42,868 nt of DNA, taken from positions 1 to 42,868 of the forward strand of contig JAQBNI010000068.1 of the NCBI GenBank assembly GCA_028288625.1, given 5' to 3'. The DNA comes from Bacteroidota bacterium (lineage in GTDB: Bacteria; Bacteroidota; Bacteroidia; Chitinophagales; JADIYW01). The notes beneath the pieces were generated by a model that had not been told where the DNA came from, did no database searches, and saw nothing but the letters and a program-made list of their open reading frames with translations. Every line of letters begins with the position of its first letter. The first letter of the stretch is position 1. A program made the translations under genes and the position numbers. Below, one piece after another: positions 1-14,754 of this stretch.

Positions 1-11
1 AATGTCAGAAG

Positions 12-365
12 CTATTCTTCGACAATAAATTTCTCTACAGCCGAACTGATAAATGAAAATCCCAGGCTAAAGATCAAAGCATTTAACCAACCGTTTATTG
101 CAAAACCATCAAGTAGCTTATCCGTCAGTATTACCATTGCAGCGCTGATCACCAGGGAAAATAATCCTAATGTAAGACACGTGATAGGAAATGCAAAAAA
201 CTCCAGCACAGGTCGGATAAATGCATTCAACACAGTTAATACCAATGCAACTTTAACAGCATCAAGCGGAGATGCTACCATTACATTTAAACCAATTGCA
301 GGCAAGAGGTAGGACAAGCCAATGACTGTTGCAACTTTAATTAAAAATCGAATAAGGAATCTCAT
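12..365 (-). CDS. Small holin-like (YvlD/phage_holin_4_2-type) membrane protein
   Basis: A 117-residue, very hydrophobic protein with about four membrane segments and almost no soluble part. The pattern of an N-terminal hairpin, an N-A-F-I-R-P motif near residue 47, the P-I-T-x-L-T-L-G-L-F segment that follows, and a final helix matches the small YvlD-like family often labelled phage holin family protein. These are widespread chromosomal inner-membrane proteins of unknown role and do not imply a phage. I chose the ATG at 365; an upstream in-frame ATG at 446 would add 27 residues and run into the terminator hairpin of the neighbouring gene. It lies downstream of a strong terminator, so it is probably transcribed on its own. 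Function is unknown. Confidence 0.8.
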   Translation of the reverse strand: MRFLIRFLIKVATVIGLSYLLPAIGLNVMVASPLDAVKVALVLTVLNAFIRPVLEFFAFPITCLTLGLFSLVISAAMVILTDKLLDGFAINGWLNALIFSLGFSFISSAVEKFIVEE

Positions 366-430
366 AAAAACGGCATTTACATATAAAAATAATACATTTA
401 AACAACAAAGTGTAATCTCCATTTCAGTAA

Positions 431-455
431 ATAAAAAAGCCTGCAAGTGCAGGCT
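431..455 (-). terminator. Rho-independent terminator of the 6504-474 unit
   Basis: Read on the minus strand, a perfect 8-bp stem AGCCTGCA/TGCAGGCT (438-445 and 448-455) with a two-base loop is followed by TTTTTTATTT. It sits about 20 nt after the stop codon of the large secreted protein. Confidence 0.85.
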
Positions 456-473
456 ATAAATTTTATGTATTTA

Positions 474-6000
<5,527 letters not shown>

Positions 6001-6008
<8 letters not shown>

Positions 6009-6504
6009 TACCGAATAATTTATAATTTAAAAAGTTTCTGAGGATCTTATATTGTCCATTCATCGTTTTAACCAACAAGAAGGGAATTTCTACAACTTTA
6101 TTGCCGGAATAGACCACGGTGCAAACCACTCTCGGAATTTCTAACAAATTACCACATGAAAAGTTGTAGTCTATTTGCTTCACCGAAATCTGCTTAATTA
6201 CAATCTTTGAAGTGAGAAGATCGGAATATACTCTGTTATTTGTTTCTGTAGTAAATGAAGCTTCATCATTGCCGATACAGTTTGGCTGTTTTTGTTTTAC
6301 GAATTCCAGGAGCTGAGCATATTCTTCAGAAGAAATAAACCACTTTTTAAGGAACTCCATATCATGTGCTGTAAGTGCCTGACCGTACTCTGAAAAGATC
6401 TGTTTTATTACGGAATCTGCGCCTTTAGAAACAGGCACTTCCCTCTCACCGGAGTAAGAAAAGAAACACGAAAGAGAAAAACAAAACAGTAAAATTATTT
6501 TCAT
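6001..6504 (-). CDS. Small exported protein of unknown function
   Basis: A 167-residue protein with an N-terminal signal peptide (M-K-I-I-L-L-F-C-F-S-L, cleavage near residue 19-20). The remainder is one small mixed alpha/beta domain with two Cys (about residues 76 and 117) that could pair in the periplasm. It begins with a helix and ends with strands (V-V-C-T-V-V-Y, G-Q-Y-K-I-L), a layout compatible with an NTF2-like or DUF4878-like fold, but I do not recognise a specific family. It is the first gene of a two-gene unit and its last 8 nt overlap the start of the giant T9SS protein, so a role in exporting, anchoring or protecting that protein is possible but only inferred. A well-placed promoter lies just upstream. 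Confidence 0.75.
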
Positions 6505-6794
6505 ATAACTATCTGTAGTCTAAATTAGCATTTTTTCCACAGATGTGCAAGACACAGAAGATCATTTTTATCCACTCTAACTAACACATTTTTAGAACAA
6601 TAGCTACACTTTTATCTCAAAAAATATAATCATGTTTTTTAAGATGACAGACTGTACTTCTTTTTGCATAAAATTATCTCTTTATTTTATTCATCTAAAA
6701 TCATCAAACAGTATCACGTGATTCTATCAAAAAGCAGCGAATAAGTACATAATGGATTATTTTTTAATTTTTTGTATTTTACCCGATCAATAGC
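6505..6794. other. 290-bp AT-rich divergent intergenic region with palindrome
   Basis: This separates the minus-strand secreted-protein unit from the plus-strand membrane operon. It holds the minus promoter near its left end and a perfect 10-bp palindrome ATCACGTGAT at 6713-6722, which could be an operator. For the plus operon a TATTTTAC at 6775-6782 is a possible -7 element 12 nt before the ATG, but no convincing -33 partner is present. Confidence 0.45.
6520..6550 (-). promoter_or_regulatory. Bacteroidota-type promoter for the 6504-474 unit
   Basis: On the minus strand TTG (6548-6550), a 20-nt spacer and TAATTTAG (6520-6527), one mismatch from TAnnTTTG. The last base of the -7 element is 15 nt from the ATG at 6504. 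Confidence 0.55.
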
Positions 6795-8306
6795 ATGAAG
6801 ATCGATCAAGGGGGTACATCTGCGGCAACTGTCTTATTCCGAAACTACTGGAAACTTTCCGTTATGGAAGGCGTGTGCCTTTTATTGACGTCATACCTGC
6901 TGACAGTAAGGATAATGTATATATTTTCGTACAACACAGACATGGAAGGAGTTGAATTTGCGTCCATTCATTTTTTACAGCTTCTGAAACTTAAACATCA
7001 CATTTATTCTGATCCCGGAAAATTTCCATACTTGCTGGTGGTTTATGCGCCTTTGTACTATTATGTGATGCTTGGAGTAATTAATTTATTTTCGGTGGAT
7101 GTTTTAAATAACATACACTCCGTATATATTATTGGAAGAGTGATATCCTTCTTACTGTTGTTTCTCAACTTCTTTATTGTAAAAAAAATTGTTGAACAAT
7201 TCATTCCTGATTTCAGAAGCAAGATCTATCTCTTCTTATTTCTGCTTCTTCTTATTCCGCTGCATTTTTATACATTCCGTCCTGACAGCTTCAAAGTAAC
7301 TTCATTTGTCATATTCATTTATTATTTTTTAAAATTTGTACATACGAATGCTTTCAAATATTACCTGCTGTCATTTATTTTTCTCTACACAGGAATATTA
7401 TTTAAACAGGATGTTTTGATTTACGGGTTGATCACCTATCTCTTCTTTTATTTTGTTTATCGTAAAAAGATATATCTTTTTACAATTCCGGTATTGTTTA
7501 TTACACTTTTTATCACGGGTTTTTTATTATACAGTTCCGCAGGAATAGATCTTTACAAAGAACTGTTTGTTTATAATATCCAATATGACAGGGACCCTGC
7601 AATAAATATTAACACCATTATTATTTACTTAATGAGGGTAGCGCCCTTACTTTATCTCGCAGTTAAAAATTTATATTCCGAAAATAAACTTGTGCAAACG
7701 CTTGCGGGTATGTCTTTAGTGTATACTGCAGGCACTTTGGCGACCCTGATGAGAATGGGGGCAAACTTCAATTATACGTATGAAGCTTCGATATTATTAC
7801 TCATCAATGGCTTTATTTATTTTAAAGGAAAAATAACAAGAAAAAACGAATACCCTGTTCATGTTTATATTGTTTACGTGCTCATTTCCATTGCTCATTT
7901 CTACCCTTTAACTGTAAGTGCTGAACAGGAAAAAGTGTACAAGATCAGCTATTTTGACAACCTGCATTTATCAAATAAAATAAAGCCTATCTTAAAGAAT
8001 GACGTTGTATTTCTACCGCAAATGAAAAATTTTATTTTTTATCCTGAACAAAAACTGATCTATGGATATGACTGGCACTATGACAGGTATTGCGAGTTAA
8101 ATCTCAATATGCGGCTTCACCCGAAATTTGCCAGCAATGATGTTGTCGATCAATATGACGAAAACTTCAGGAATGGAAAGGTAAAATATATTTTGATTGA
8201 AGATAATGTGAAAGCAAAACCGCATATTGAAAAATATTATCCCGGCTTTGTGCTCGACCGACAAATTGAAAACTTTTTGTTGTACGTGTTTAAACCAACA
8301 AAATAA
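6795..8306 (+). CDS. GT-C-like polytopic membrane protein, paralogue 1
   Basis: A 503-residue membrane protein with roughly ten hydrophobic segments and a soluble C-terminal domain from about residue 375. It belongs to a family of four in this window. Shared motifs here: Y-N-T-D49-M-E-G-V-E54 in the first extracytoplasmic loop, H-x-Y-x-x-R162-P-D164-S, K204-Q-D206, N326-Y-T-Y-E330, G424-Y-D-W-H428-Y-D430-R431, and N-G-K-V-K-Y. An acidic residue in the first outer loop after TM1 is the hallmark of GT-C glycosyltransferases that use polyprenyl-phosphate sugars, so transfer of a sugar on the periplasmic side is the most likely activity; the substrate is unknown. It is the first gene of a four-gene operon, 3 nt before the next. 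Its N-terminus is a few residues longer than in the paralogues; an internal Met at residue 24 would remove part of TM1, so the ATG at 6795 is preferred. Confidence 0.82.
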   Translation: MKIDQGGTSAATVLFRNYWKLSVMEGVCLLLTSYLLTVRIMYIFSYNTDMEGVEFASIHFLQLLKLKHHIYSDPGKFPYLLVVYAPLYYYVMLGVINLFSVDVLNNIHSVYIIGRVISFLLLFLNFFIVKKIVEQFIPDFRSKIYLFLFLLLLIPLHFYTFRPDSFKVTSFVIFIYYFLKFVHTNAFKYYLLSFIFLYTGILFKQDVLIYGLITYLFFYFVYRKKIYLFTIPVLFITLFITGFLLYSSAGIDLYKELFVYNIQYDRDPAININTIIIYLMRVAPLLYLAVKNLYSENKLVQTLAGMSLVYTAGTLATLMRMGANFNYTYEASILLLINGFIYFKGKITRKNEYPVHVYIVYVLISIAHFYPLTVSAEQEKVYKISYFDNLHLSNKIKPILKNDVVFLPQMKNFIFYPEQKLIYGYDWHYDRYCELNLNMRLHPKFASNDVVDQYDENFRNGKVKYILIEDNVKAKPHIEKYYPGFVLDRQIENFLLYVFKPTK

Positions 8307-8309
8307 CCG

Positions 8310-9836
8310 ATGCTTTCTTTTATAACAAAATACAAAATTCATCTTCTTCCGATCTTATTATTTATTTCGATTTTACTGTATATCCGGTTTTTACTGGTGT
8401 TCAGTTATTCTGTTGACCTTGCAGGACTTGAATATTATTTTATAAATATTGTTCAGCGGATGAATACGCATCAGCCGCTATATCCCGATCTTCAGGCGTA
8501 TCCTTTTTACAATTGTTTATATACGCCGATTTATTTCTACCTGTTGAGTGCAATCGCATATGTAACCAGGCTGGATGTTTACAATGACATTCATAAGATA
8601 CTGGTGGTGGGCAGAATTTTTTCGCTCCTGATCGTATTCATTCAATTTATTTATTTAGCGAAACTGACGCGGAAGTTAACGGCTTCTTACACTGCACTGG
8701 TGATTGTTTTTGCAGTATTTATTAGTCTCTTAACGGGTCACGTTTACGCGGTACGACCGGATTCGTTAAAGCTGTTGTTATTTACCATGTTCATCTATTA
8801 CCTGCTCGAATATTTGTTTTATAATCCGAAACGGCTTAATGGAATACTTTGCATTTTCTGTGCTGTGTGCGCAGTTTATTCAAAACAGGATATATTTATT
8901 TATATCGTTTTGTGCCTGGCAATAGTTTTTCTTTTCTTACGAAACCGTAAGTCGCTACTGCTATTTTGCAGCTTTATTGCAGCTTGCATGGTTTGTTATG
9001 CTGTTATGCTGTTGGTATACGGGAAATATATTTTTCCGAACCTTTTCCTCCTCAATGTTCAGAAAATAACCAATGTCCTGAAATCTTATAATATCTCTTT
9101 TGTTTCATTCAGCATCGTCAGGACAGGACCGTTGCTCCTTCTAGCCTTTTTTAATTTAAAGAGACTGTGGCATACAGATAACAACTTCAGTCCATCCAAA
9201 TTTATCGCAGTCACATCCATTTTTTTTTACCCGTTAGCACACAGCTCGCTGATGAGAGCGGGTGCAAACCTCAATTATACTTATGAATTATCTTTTATCC
9301 TTGTACTGAATATCCCCATCTTTTTTTCTGTGTATGCTGCAAATATCGAACGTCATAAAATATTATCTGCCAGTATAGTTCCCATATACCTTATATTGCT
9401 GCTTATTGGAAACGTGTTTATCAAAAATTATTATTTCGATAAGGAAGAAGAAAAATTATATGCTGCAGAATATGCCTATTGCCTGAAAGAAAAAAATGAT
9501 ATCATGAAAATCACAGGACATGATCCGATCTTCTTTCCCAATAGTAAATATTCTATTTTCTACGGGCATGAAAATATTGTTAACGGACATGATATGCACC
9601 TCGACAGGTTTATTAATTTATATACACCGGTGTATATACAATCCCGGCTTCTATTTTTAAGTACGGATATTTATGATGCGGCTTTTACGAACGGAATGAT
9701 AAAATATATAGTAGTGCAGGATAACGAGAAATTTAAACTGCACGTACAACAATATTACCCGTATTATGCAATTTACAAAGGCGTAGGTCACTCTTTAATT
9801 TACAAGTTCAATAACAACAAACCAGTTAACCAGTAA
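8310..9836 (+). CDS. GT-C-like polytopic membrane protein, paralogue 2
   Basis: A 508-residue multi-pass protein of the same family as its upstream neighbour. TM1 is at about 10-32 and is followed directly by F-S-Y-S-V-D36-L-A-G-L-E41. The remaining family motifs are T-G-H-V-Y-A-V-R149-P-D151-S-L-K, S-K192-Q-D194, N322-Y-T-Y-E326 and G426-H-D428-M-H430-L-D432-R433, then N-G-M-I-K-Y near the C-terminus. Overall identity to the neighbours is clearly low, while these motifs are kept, so the copies look old and functionally distinct rather than a recent duplication. GT-C-type glycosyltransferase activity is inferred from topology and the acidic first loop. It is tightly packed between paralogues 1 and 3 (gaps of 3 and 8 nt), so the operon probably makes a set of related enzymes. 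Confidence 0.82.
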   Translation: MLSFITKYKIHLLPILLFISILLYIRFLLVFSYSVDLAGLEYYFINIVQRMNTHQPLYPDLQAYPFYNCLYTPIYFYLLSAIAYVTRLDVYNDIHKILVVGRIFSLLIVFIQFIYLAKLTRKLTASYTALVIVFAVFISLLTGHVYAVRPDSLKLLLFTMFIYYLLEYLFYNPKRLNGILCIFCAVCAVYSKQDIFIYIVLCLAIVFLFLRNRKSLLLFCSFIAACMVCYAVMLLVYGKYIFPNLFLLNVQKITNVLKSYNISFVSFSIVRTGPLLLLAFFNLKRLWHTDNNFSPSKFIAVTSIFFYPLAHSSLMRAGANLNYTYELSFILVLNIPIFFSVYAANIERHKILSASIVPIYLILLLIGNVFIKNYYFDKEEEKLYAAEYAYCLKEKNDIMKITGHDPIFFPNSKYSIFYGHENIVNGHDMHLDRFINLYTPVYIQSRLLFLSTDIYDAAFTNGMIKYIVVQDNEKFKLHVQQYYPYYAIYKGVGHSLIYKFNNNKPVNQ

Positions 9837-9844
9837 AAACTCTC

Positions 9845-11359
9845 ATGTTTCAATTTATCCGCAAATACCGATTGCACTTTATTTTCTTACTCTGCCTGAT
9901 TTCTTTTATGTTATATGAAAGATCAATACTGATCTTTTCATATTCAACGGATCTTGACGGCCTTGAATATATGTTTATCCATTACACACAAAATATCTTA
10001 TACCATAAAAAATTATACTGCAGCTCGAATGTTTATCCGTTCGACATTTGCGTGCACATGCCTTTGTACCCGTATACCATGTCTACCATATTCAGGTTCC
10101 TGCATTATATGGATCCGAATATCATGCTGAGAAAAGTGGAATGCATTTATAAGCACCTGATCATTTGCAGAATGCTGTCATTCGTATTTCTTTGGGTGTG
10201 CCTTTATTTCATAGTAAGAACGCTATGGCTTTTTAACAGGAACAAATTCATAACGTTTTTTACAGTGTGCTTCGCAATGCTTTTTTTGACCGGGCATTTT
10301 TATGCTGCCCGGCAGGATGCTATTAAAATGGCATTCTTTTTAATACTGGTATACAATTCAATCCGGTACCTGTCAGGAGGGAAAATAAAATTTCTTTTCC
10401 TGTCATTTATTTTTATAACGCTTTCCATTTCATGTAAACAAGACAGCGTTCTTTTTATCGGGCAATTCCTTCTTATTGCTTTGTTTGTTTTCAGATCAAA
10501 AAGAGGTTTGTTGTTAATGAGCGTTTACATTTTTTCCATATTACTTGTTTGTTTCATTTTCTGGAATACTTTCGGCAATGAATTTATTGACAATACGATA
10601 CTGATCAATTTCCAGATCAATAAATCGAACCTGGATAGTTATAATTTGCTCGCATGCATTTTCAGCGTCGGAAGGTCAATGCCTTTTTTAATTTTTTTAA
10701 CCTACTTATATATCCGGAACAAACAGATCGTAAAGCAAGATCCATCTTTATTTTTATTGATTATTTTTTGCTATACCAGTTACGTTACTGCTCACGTACT
10801 CATTTTCCGGGCGAGCTCTTATATTAATTACACACATGAAACAATGGCGTATATAGTGATCACGCTGGCTGCACTAACAAAATATGAAAAGAGAGATCAG
10901 TTGATCATCAGTTTTGCTTTTATTATGGGCATCCTTTTGTTGTATTCTGATAATATGATCCATGCCTACCCATTTTCAAATGCTAAAGAACAAGGCTATA
11001 AGAAAAATTATCTGGCGAACCTCCAACTTAAAAAAACACTCAACCCGATCATTGCAAATAACAAGACGTATTTTTTATCTTCTGAGCATACACTTTTCTA
11101 CCCTGATGAAGATCTTATTTATGGTTACGATCTGCACATTGACAGGTTTATGCATACCTACCTTGGCTTCACCACACAAGCCAGGATGTTATTTTTAAAC
11201 AGCCGGAAATACGACAGTTATTTTAAAAATGGAAGTATACAATATGTGATCATTGACGACAATAATCGTTCGGCTGAAATCATGAAAGAAAATTATCCGG
11301 AATACACGGTATATAAAAAGGTGGGAAACCTCGTGCTTTACCGTTATGGAAATATATAA
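9845..11359 (+). CDS. GT-C-like polytopic membrane protein, paralogue 3
   Basis: A 504-residue multi-pass protein, third member of the tandem family. Motifs: F-S-Y-S-T-D36-L-D-G-L-E41, L-T-G-H-F-Y-A-A-R156-Q-D158-A-I-K, C-K198-Q-D200, I-N328-Y-T-H-E332 and G427-Y-D429-L-H431-I-D433-R434. The second motif has Gln where the other copies have Pro, and the fourth has His where the others have Tyr, so these positions tolerate change, while R, D, K and E do not vary. It also carries about ten extra residues after the second membrane segment. The D36/E41 numbering is identical to paralogue 2, which supports both chosen starts. Its TAA stop shares one base with the ATG of the following gene, indicating translational coupling. 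Confidence 0.82.
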   Translation: MFQFIRKYRLHFIFLLCLISFMLYERSILIFSYSTDLDGLEYMFIHYTQNILYHKKLYCSSNVYPFDICVHMPLYPYTMSTIFRFLHYMDPNIMLRKVECIYKHLIICRMLSFVFLWVCLYFIVRTLWLFNRNKFITFFTVCFAMLFLTGHFYAARQDAIKMAFFLILVYNSIRYLSGGKIKFLFLSFIFITLSISCKQDSVLFIGQFLLIALFVFRSKRGLLLMSVYIFSILLVCFIFWNTFGNEFIDNTILINFQINKSNLDSYNLLACIFSVGRSMPFLIFLTYLYIRNKQIVKQDPSLFLLIIFCYTSYVTAHVLIFRASSYINYTHETMAYIVITLAALTKYEKRDQLIISFAFIMGILLLYSDNMIHAYPFSNAKEQGYKKNYLANLQLKKTLNPIIANNKTYFLSSEHTLFYPDEDLIYGYDLHIDRFMHTYLGFTTQARMLFLNSRKYDSYFKNGSIQYVIIDDNNRSAEIMKENYPEYTVYKKVGNLVLYRYGNI

Positions 11360-12966
11360 TGAATGAAATGAAGTACAGAAACTATATTCTGATCATTTGG
11401 CTACTTGCTTCAACAGTTGCCTGTTATTTTACATACACACGGTTTTACAACATTCACCGCGGTTGTGATATTACTTCGATGAACGACGAATGGGAACACC
11501 AGTCAATGGCGGTGAATTATGCAAAAGGATATGGTGTTTTTAAGCTCGGCGCATATACATCAATCCGGGAATACCATTTGGATACGTATGATTTTACGCT
11601 GCCTATTTTAAGAAAACTGATGATGAATCCGGTCGAATATTATCATCGCACCTGCGGATTTTCTGTCATTACAGGCACCTTGTACAGGTTAACAGGTACA
11701 TCACCGTTTAATCTCAGGGTCTTCAATTTTTTCCTGATCATATTGAGCTGGCTCATCATTTGTCTGGGCTTTTATGGCATTAAAAAAGAAATCTCTTTTT
11801 TCAGAATTCTCCTTGCTTTACTCCCTGTGTTTATATTGATAAACTTTAACTACATCGATTTAATCGGTGATGATACACTTGTCATCTTTTCGCTGTCGCT
11901 GGTATTTCTAAGTTTAGTCTTGTGGTTAAAAAAAGTTACACCGTTAACGACTTTTATCGTCCTGATCGCTTTACTTTTTTCGATCTTTATAAAATCCACA
12001 CTTTTATTTATTCCTGTATTTTTGTTGATCTTTTCAATCATCACCCGCAAGAAAAAATTTATCATTAGCGGATTCCTGATTAACCTCGTGTTTTTTCTGT
12101 TACTTATTATTTGTTCTGATAAAGTGAACGAAATGCACCTTGCCTATAAATACCCGCCAAGGAAACAACTCCACGACAACCTCATGAATTCGAAATGGAC
12201 GGCAGCCGATACCATGTTCGTTACAGAAAACCACATGCATTATAAAAATCCGATAAAATTTGACTTTGAAATTTACAAGACAGTGACATCCTTTTTATTT
12301 GAAAGACAATTTTATACAAAACGAAAATTTTTATTGTCGGGGCAAAGCTTGTATTTAATTATTGACGGCAACAATGAAGCATGTATGTCAAACGTTGAAA
12401 AACATATAGGCAGCTGGAAGCCTTTCTGGAAAATTAACACTGCGTCATACTATTATCATTATAACGGTGAAGGCTCAGCATATAAGGAAGTGATAAAATT
12501 CTACCTGCATAAGCCGTGGATATTCCCTTTTATTATGTTTAGAAAATTGTTTGCTTCTTACAACTGGAATTACTTGTTCCTGTTGCTGTCTGCGGTACAA
12601 TTTTATTTATGTTTATTATTTTACCGGCGTCCTGCCGGCGTAAAAAGCTTTATTTCATTGGGTGCAGCCAGCATTTTATTGCATGTAATATTGCACCTTG
12701 CATATTTAACTCCGCTAATCACCGTATTATTTTGTTATACTTTTTATTACATCAGGAAACAAATAATACTAAAGGACAAAGAAAGCCATATCTTCTTTTA
12801 CTTGCCCTATTTCTTTATATTTTATTTCATGTTTTTAACGCTTCTGGTCTTTGGATTGAACCGCTATACCTGCATTGCCAACGGAATGATGCTCGCATCC
12901 ATTTGCTTTAATATCATTCTAATTAAAAAAGAAATGAAAACTTATTTAATCGAAACGAGTTCGTAG
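11359..12966 (+). CDS. GT-C-like membrane glycosyltransferase candidate
   Basis: A 535-residue polytopic protein, last gene of the four-gene operon. After TM1 (about 8-28) the outer loop carries M-N-D43-E44-W-E46-H, an acidic pair typical of GT-C/ArnT-PMT-like enzymes (GT39/GT83 type), followed by Y-A-K-G-Y-G-V and, further on, Y-H-R-T-C-G-F-S-V-I-T-G. This is the loop layout of the PMT_2-like superfamily. A large soluble loop at about 255-380 contains several Trp and Tyr. It does not share the R-[PQ]-D-[SA] or G-x-[DE]-x-H-x-D-R motifs of the three preceding genes and is a separate family. Its 3' end overlaps the convergent gene by 25 nt. A likely role is transfer of a lipid-linked sugar in the periplasm; acceptor and donor cannot be told. 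Confidence 0.78.
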   Translation: MNEMKYRNYILIIWLLASTVACYFTYTRFYNIHRGCDITSMNDEWEHQSMAVNYAKGYGVFKLGAYTSIREYHLDTYDFTLPILRKLMMNPVEYYHRTCGFSVITGTLYRLTGTSPFNLRVFNFFLIILSWLIICLGFYGIKKEISFFRILLALLPVFILINFNYIDLIGDDTLVIFSLSLVFLSLVLWLKKVTPLTTFIVLIALLFSIFIKSTLLFIPVFLLIFSIITRKKKFIISGFLINLVFFLLLIICSDKVNEMHLAYKYPPRKQLHDNLMNSKWTAADTMFVTENHMHYKNPIKFDFEIYKTVTSFLFERQFYTKRKFLLSGQSLYLIIDGNNEACMSNVEKHIGSWKPFWKINTASYYYHYNGEGSAYKEVIKFYLHKPWIFPFIMFRKLFASYNWNYLFLLLSAVQFYLCLLFYRRPAGVKSFISLGAASILLHVILHLAYLTPLITVLFCYTFYYIRKQIILKDKESHIFFYLPYFFIFYFMFLTLLVFGLNRYTCIANGMMLASICFNIILIKKEMKTYLIETSS

Positions 12967-14651
12967 ATGTACAGATTGCCATCTGACTTGAGAAACTTAA
13001 AAACATTTGCAGAAGGGTCTTTCATGTTAAACAATAATCTTCCTTTTTTTAAATTACAGTCTGTTGCAATGCTATTTATAAATCCAGTGTCGACAGGTGA
13101 AGATATCAACAGCAGTCCGGGCTGCTGAACTTTTTTATTTTCTTTTAATAATTTTATTTCAGTTGAGAAAATGTCCGGCGCCTGTTCGTCCACATAACAG
13201 GAAAGCAAATACGGCTTTTGTTTACTGTCATATAACACATTGGAGTAGTCCATATTTATTACACTTGTGCTTTCCATACTATCCAATAAATGATTTACAC
13301 CGGAGAAATAATTATAAGAGGCTTTATCGACACAAATATTTTCTCCTGTATTTTTAAAATGATATAATTGATTTTGTGCGAATAGTGTTTTATTACTAAA
13401 CAGAAATGGATTGAGTAAATTAAAAAAGCAAAAATATATTGCTATCGCACAGCACAGGAAATAAATATACCTTTCCCGCTGAACATATAAGATCAATAAC
13501 AGCAATAGCAGGAATAAAAATGAGGGGTGCAAAATTACATTTATGAGTTGGAGGCTCATCGAGCCGAATAATATCAAAAAGAAAAAAATACTTGCCAATA
13601 AAATAACCAGCAATGAATTATCCCCGAAAAACATTTTGGCATATTTATCCTCTTTAAGAATTAATGAATACATAAACATCGCAAAACAGATGAACATCAC
13701 TGACGGTACCAAATAAAAGAACGCATAAGATAACTTATTTGCGGTTAGAGAGATCAGTAAAAGGAATTGAATAAAGCCAATGATGACGATAAATTTCCTC
13801 CATGTTATTCCGCTAATTGTGTTCCTTATAAACAATAGCCTGCCCTTATTATAAAAATATAACACTACGCTTATCGCCAGGAATGCAACTACATCAATGG
13901 CGTAAACCGGGAAATCTCCCACAAAAAAAATCTTACGCAAAATGATAATACCATGTTTCCAATTTGAAAAGTTGATATAAAAATATTTTATGTAATAAAT
14001 CACTGCGAGATACAATAAAAGAAAGAATATAAATGTGAGCATTAATTTATAAAGAATGCGAAGGCGGGAAAACCTGAATAGCACAATGACAAATATTGCA
14101 ACAGCAAAAATTCCAAATGAAAGTTTTATTCCGGATAAAAAAAATGTTGCGACAACATATAAAAGTGTGATCAGCAGCATCGGGAAAAAACTAATTTCTT
14201 TTTCAATCACCAGCAGCAATAAAAGCAAACACCATATGGAGAAACAATCCATCAAATCGTTATAGTGCAAGGAACGGTAAAAAACATTCATCAGGAACCC
14301 GGAAAACAAGCAATACACAATCAATAATACCGTGAAAGAAGATAAAGTATATTTTTTCTTCAATATCGGTATCAATATGATTACAGTAAGCAAAAAAGTA
14401 AAGAGTGTGAGGATCAATTTTGAATACCGGAATGAAAGAATGGAAAATTTATGGAAGAAGAAAAAGACAATGATCTTCAGCATATTCAGAAAATCGAATG
14501 TAATCAATTCAGGCTGGTATCGAATCTGGGTAAGGATGGTAAATTCATCTGTATTTGCAGCACCTTTATCTACTGAAAAAAAAGTGATCCCCAGCTGAAA
14601 AAGCATCAGTAAACATATTCCAGCGCCGATGTATCTTTCTTTATTCTTCAT
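12942..14651 (-). CDS. Polytopic membrane protein with GT-C-like acidic first loop
   Basis: A 569-residue protein with about eleven or twelve hydrophobic segments and a C-terminal soluble part (about 430-569). Just after TM1 (about 7-26) lies A-A-N-T-D35-E36-F, an acidic pair where GT-C enzymes keep their catalytic acid, and S-L-H-Y-N-D-L-M-D occurs near residue 126. This makes a GT-C-type glycosyltransferase the best guess, though overall it is not like the operon on the other strand and I recognise no family. Its last 25 nt are antisense to the end of that operon. It has its own well-formed promoter only 13 nt before the start codon. The window around its stop shows no terminator. Confidence 0.72.
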   Translation of the reverse strand: MKNKERYIGAGICLLMLFQLGITFFSVDKGAANTDEFTILTQIRYQPELITFDFLNMLKIIVFFFFHKFSILSFRYSKLILTLFTFLLTVIILIPILKKKYTLSSFTVLLIVYCLFSGFLMNVFYRSLHYNDLMDCFSIWCLLLLLLVIEKEISFFPMLLITLLYVVATFFLSGIKLSFGIFAVAIFVIVLFRFSRLRILYKLMLTFIFFLLLYLAVIYYIKYFYINFSNWKHGIIILRKIFFVGDFPVYAIDVVAFLAISVVLYFYNKGRLLFIRNTISGITWRKFIVIIGFIQFLLLISLTANKLSYAFFYLVPSVMFICFAMFMYSLILKEDKYAKMFFGDNSLLVILLASIFFFLILFGSMSLQLINVILHPSFLFLLLLLLILYVQRERYIYFLCCAIAIYFCFFNLLNPFLFSNKTLFAQNQLYHFKNTGENICVDKASYNYFSGVNHLLDSMESTSVINMDYSNVLYDSKQKPYLLSCYVDEQAPDIFSTEIKLLKENKKVQQPGLLLISSPVDTGFINSIATDCNLKKGRLLFNMKDPSANVFKFLKSDGNLYIYELVSIK

Positions 14652-14664
14652 CCGGAATCTTATG

Positions 14665-14693
14665 CAAAACTATTTTTGGCAGAAACCAACAAA
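14665..14693 (-). promoter_or_regulatory. Bacteroidota-type promoter, short leader
   Basis: On the minus strand TTTG (14690-14693), a 17-nt spacer and a full TAGTTTTG (14665-14672). The ATG of the membrane protein at 14651 follows after 13 nt, which leaves room for only a very short untranslated leader. Confidence 0.65.
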
Positions 14694-14754
14694 CCTAATG
14701 AAATGAAACGGACTATCCAATTATCTGAAGATGTGATGAGGTAAATAACCATCA

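Noticed and set aside
12-365. Prophage lysis gene
   Set aside because: The holin-like family is a common chromosomal membrane protein family, and no other phage gene is present.
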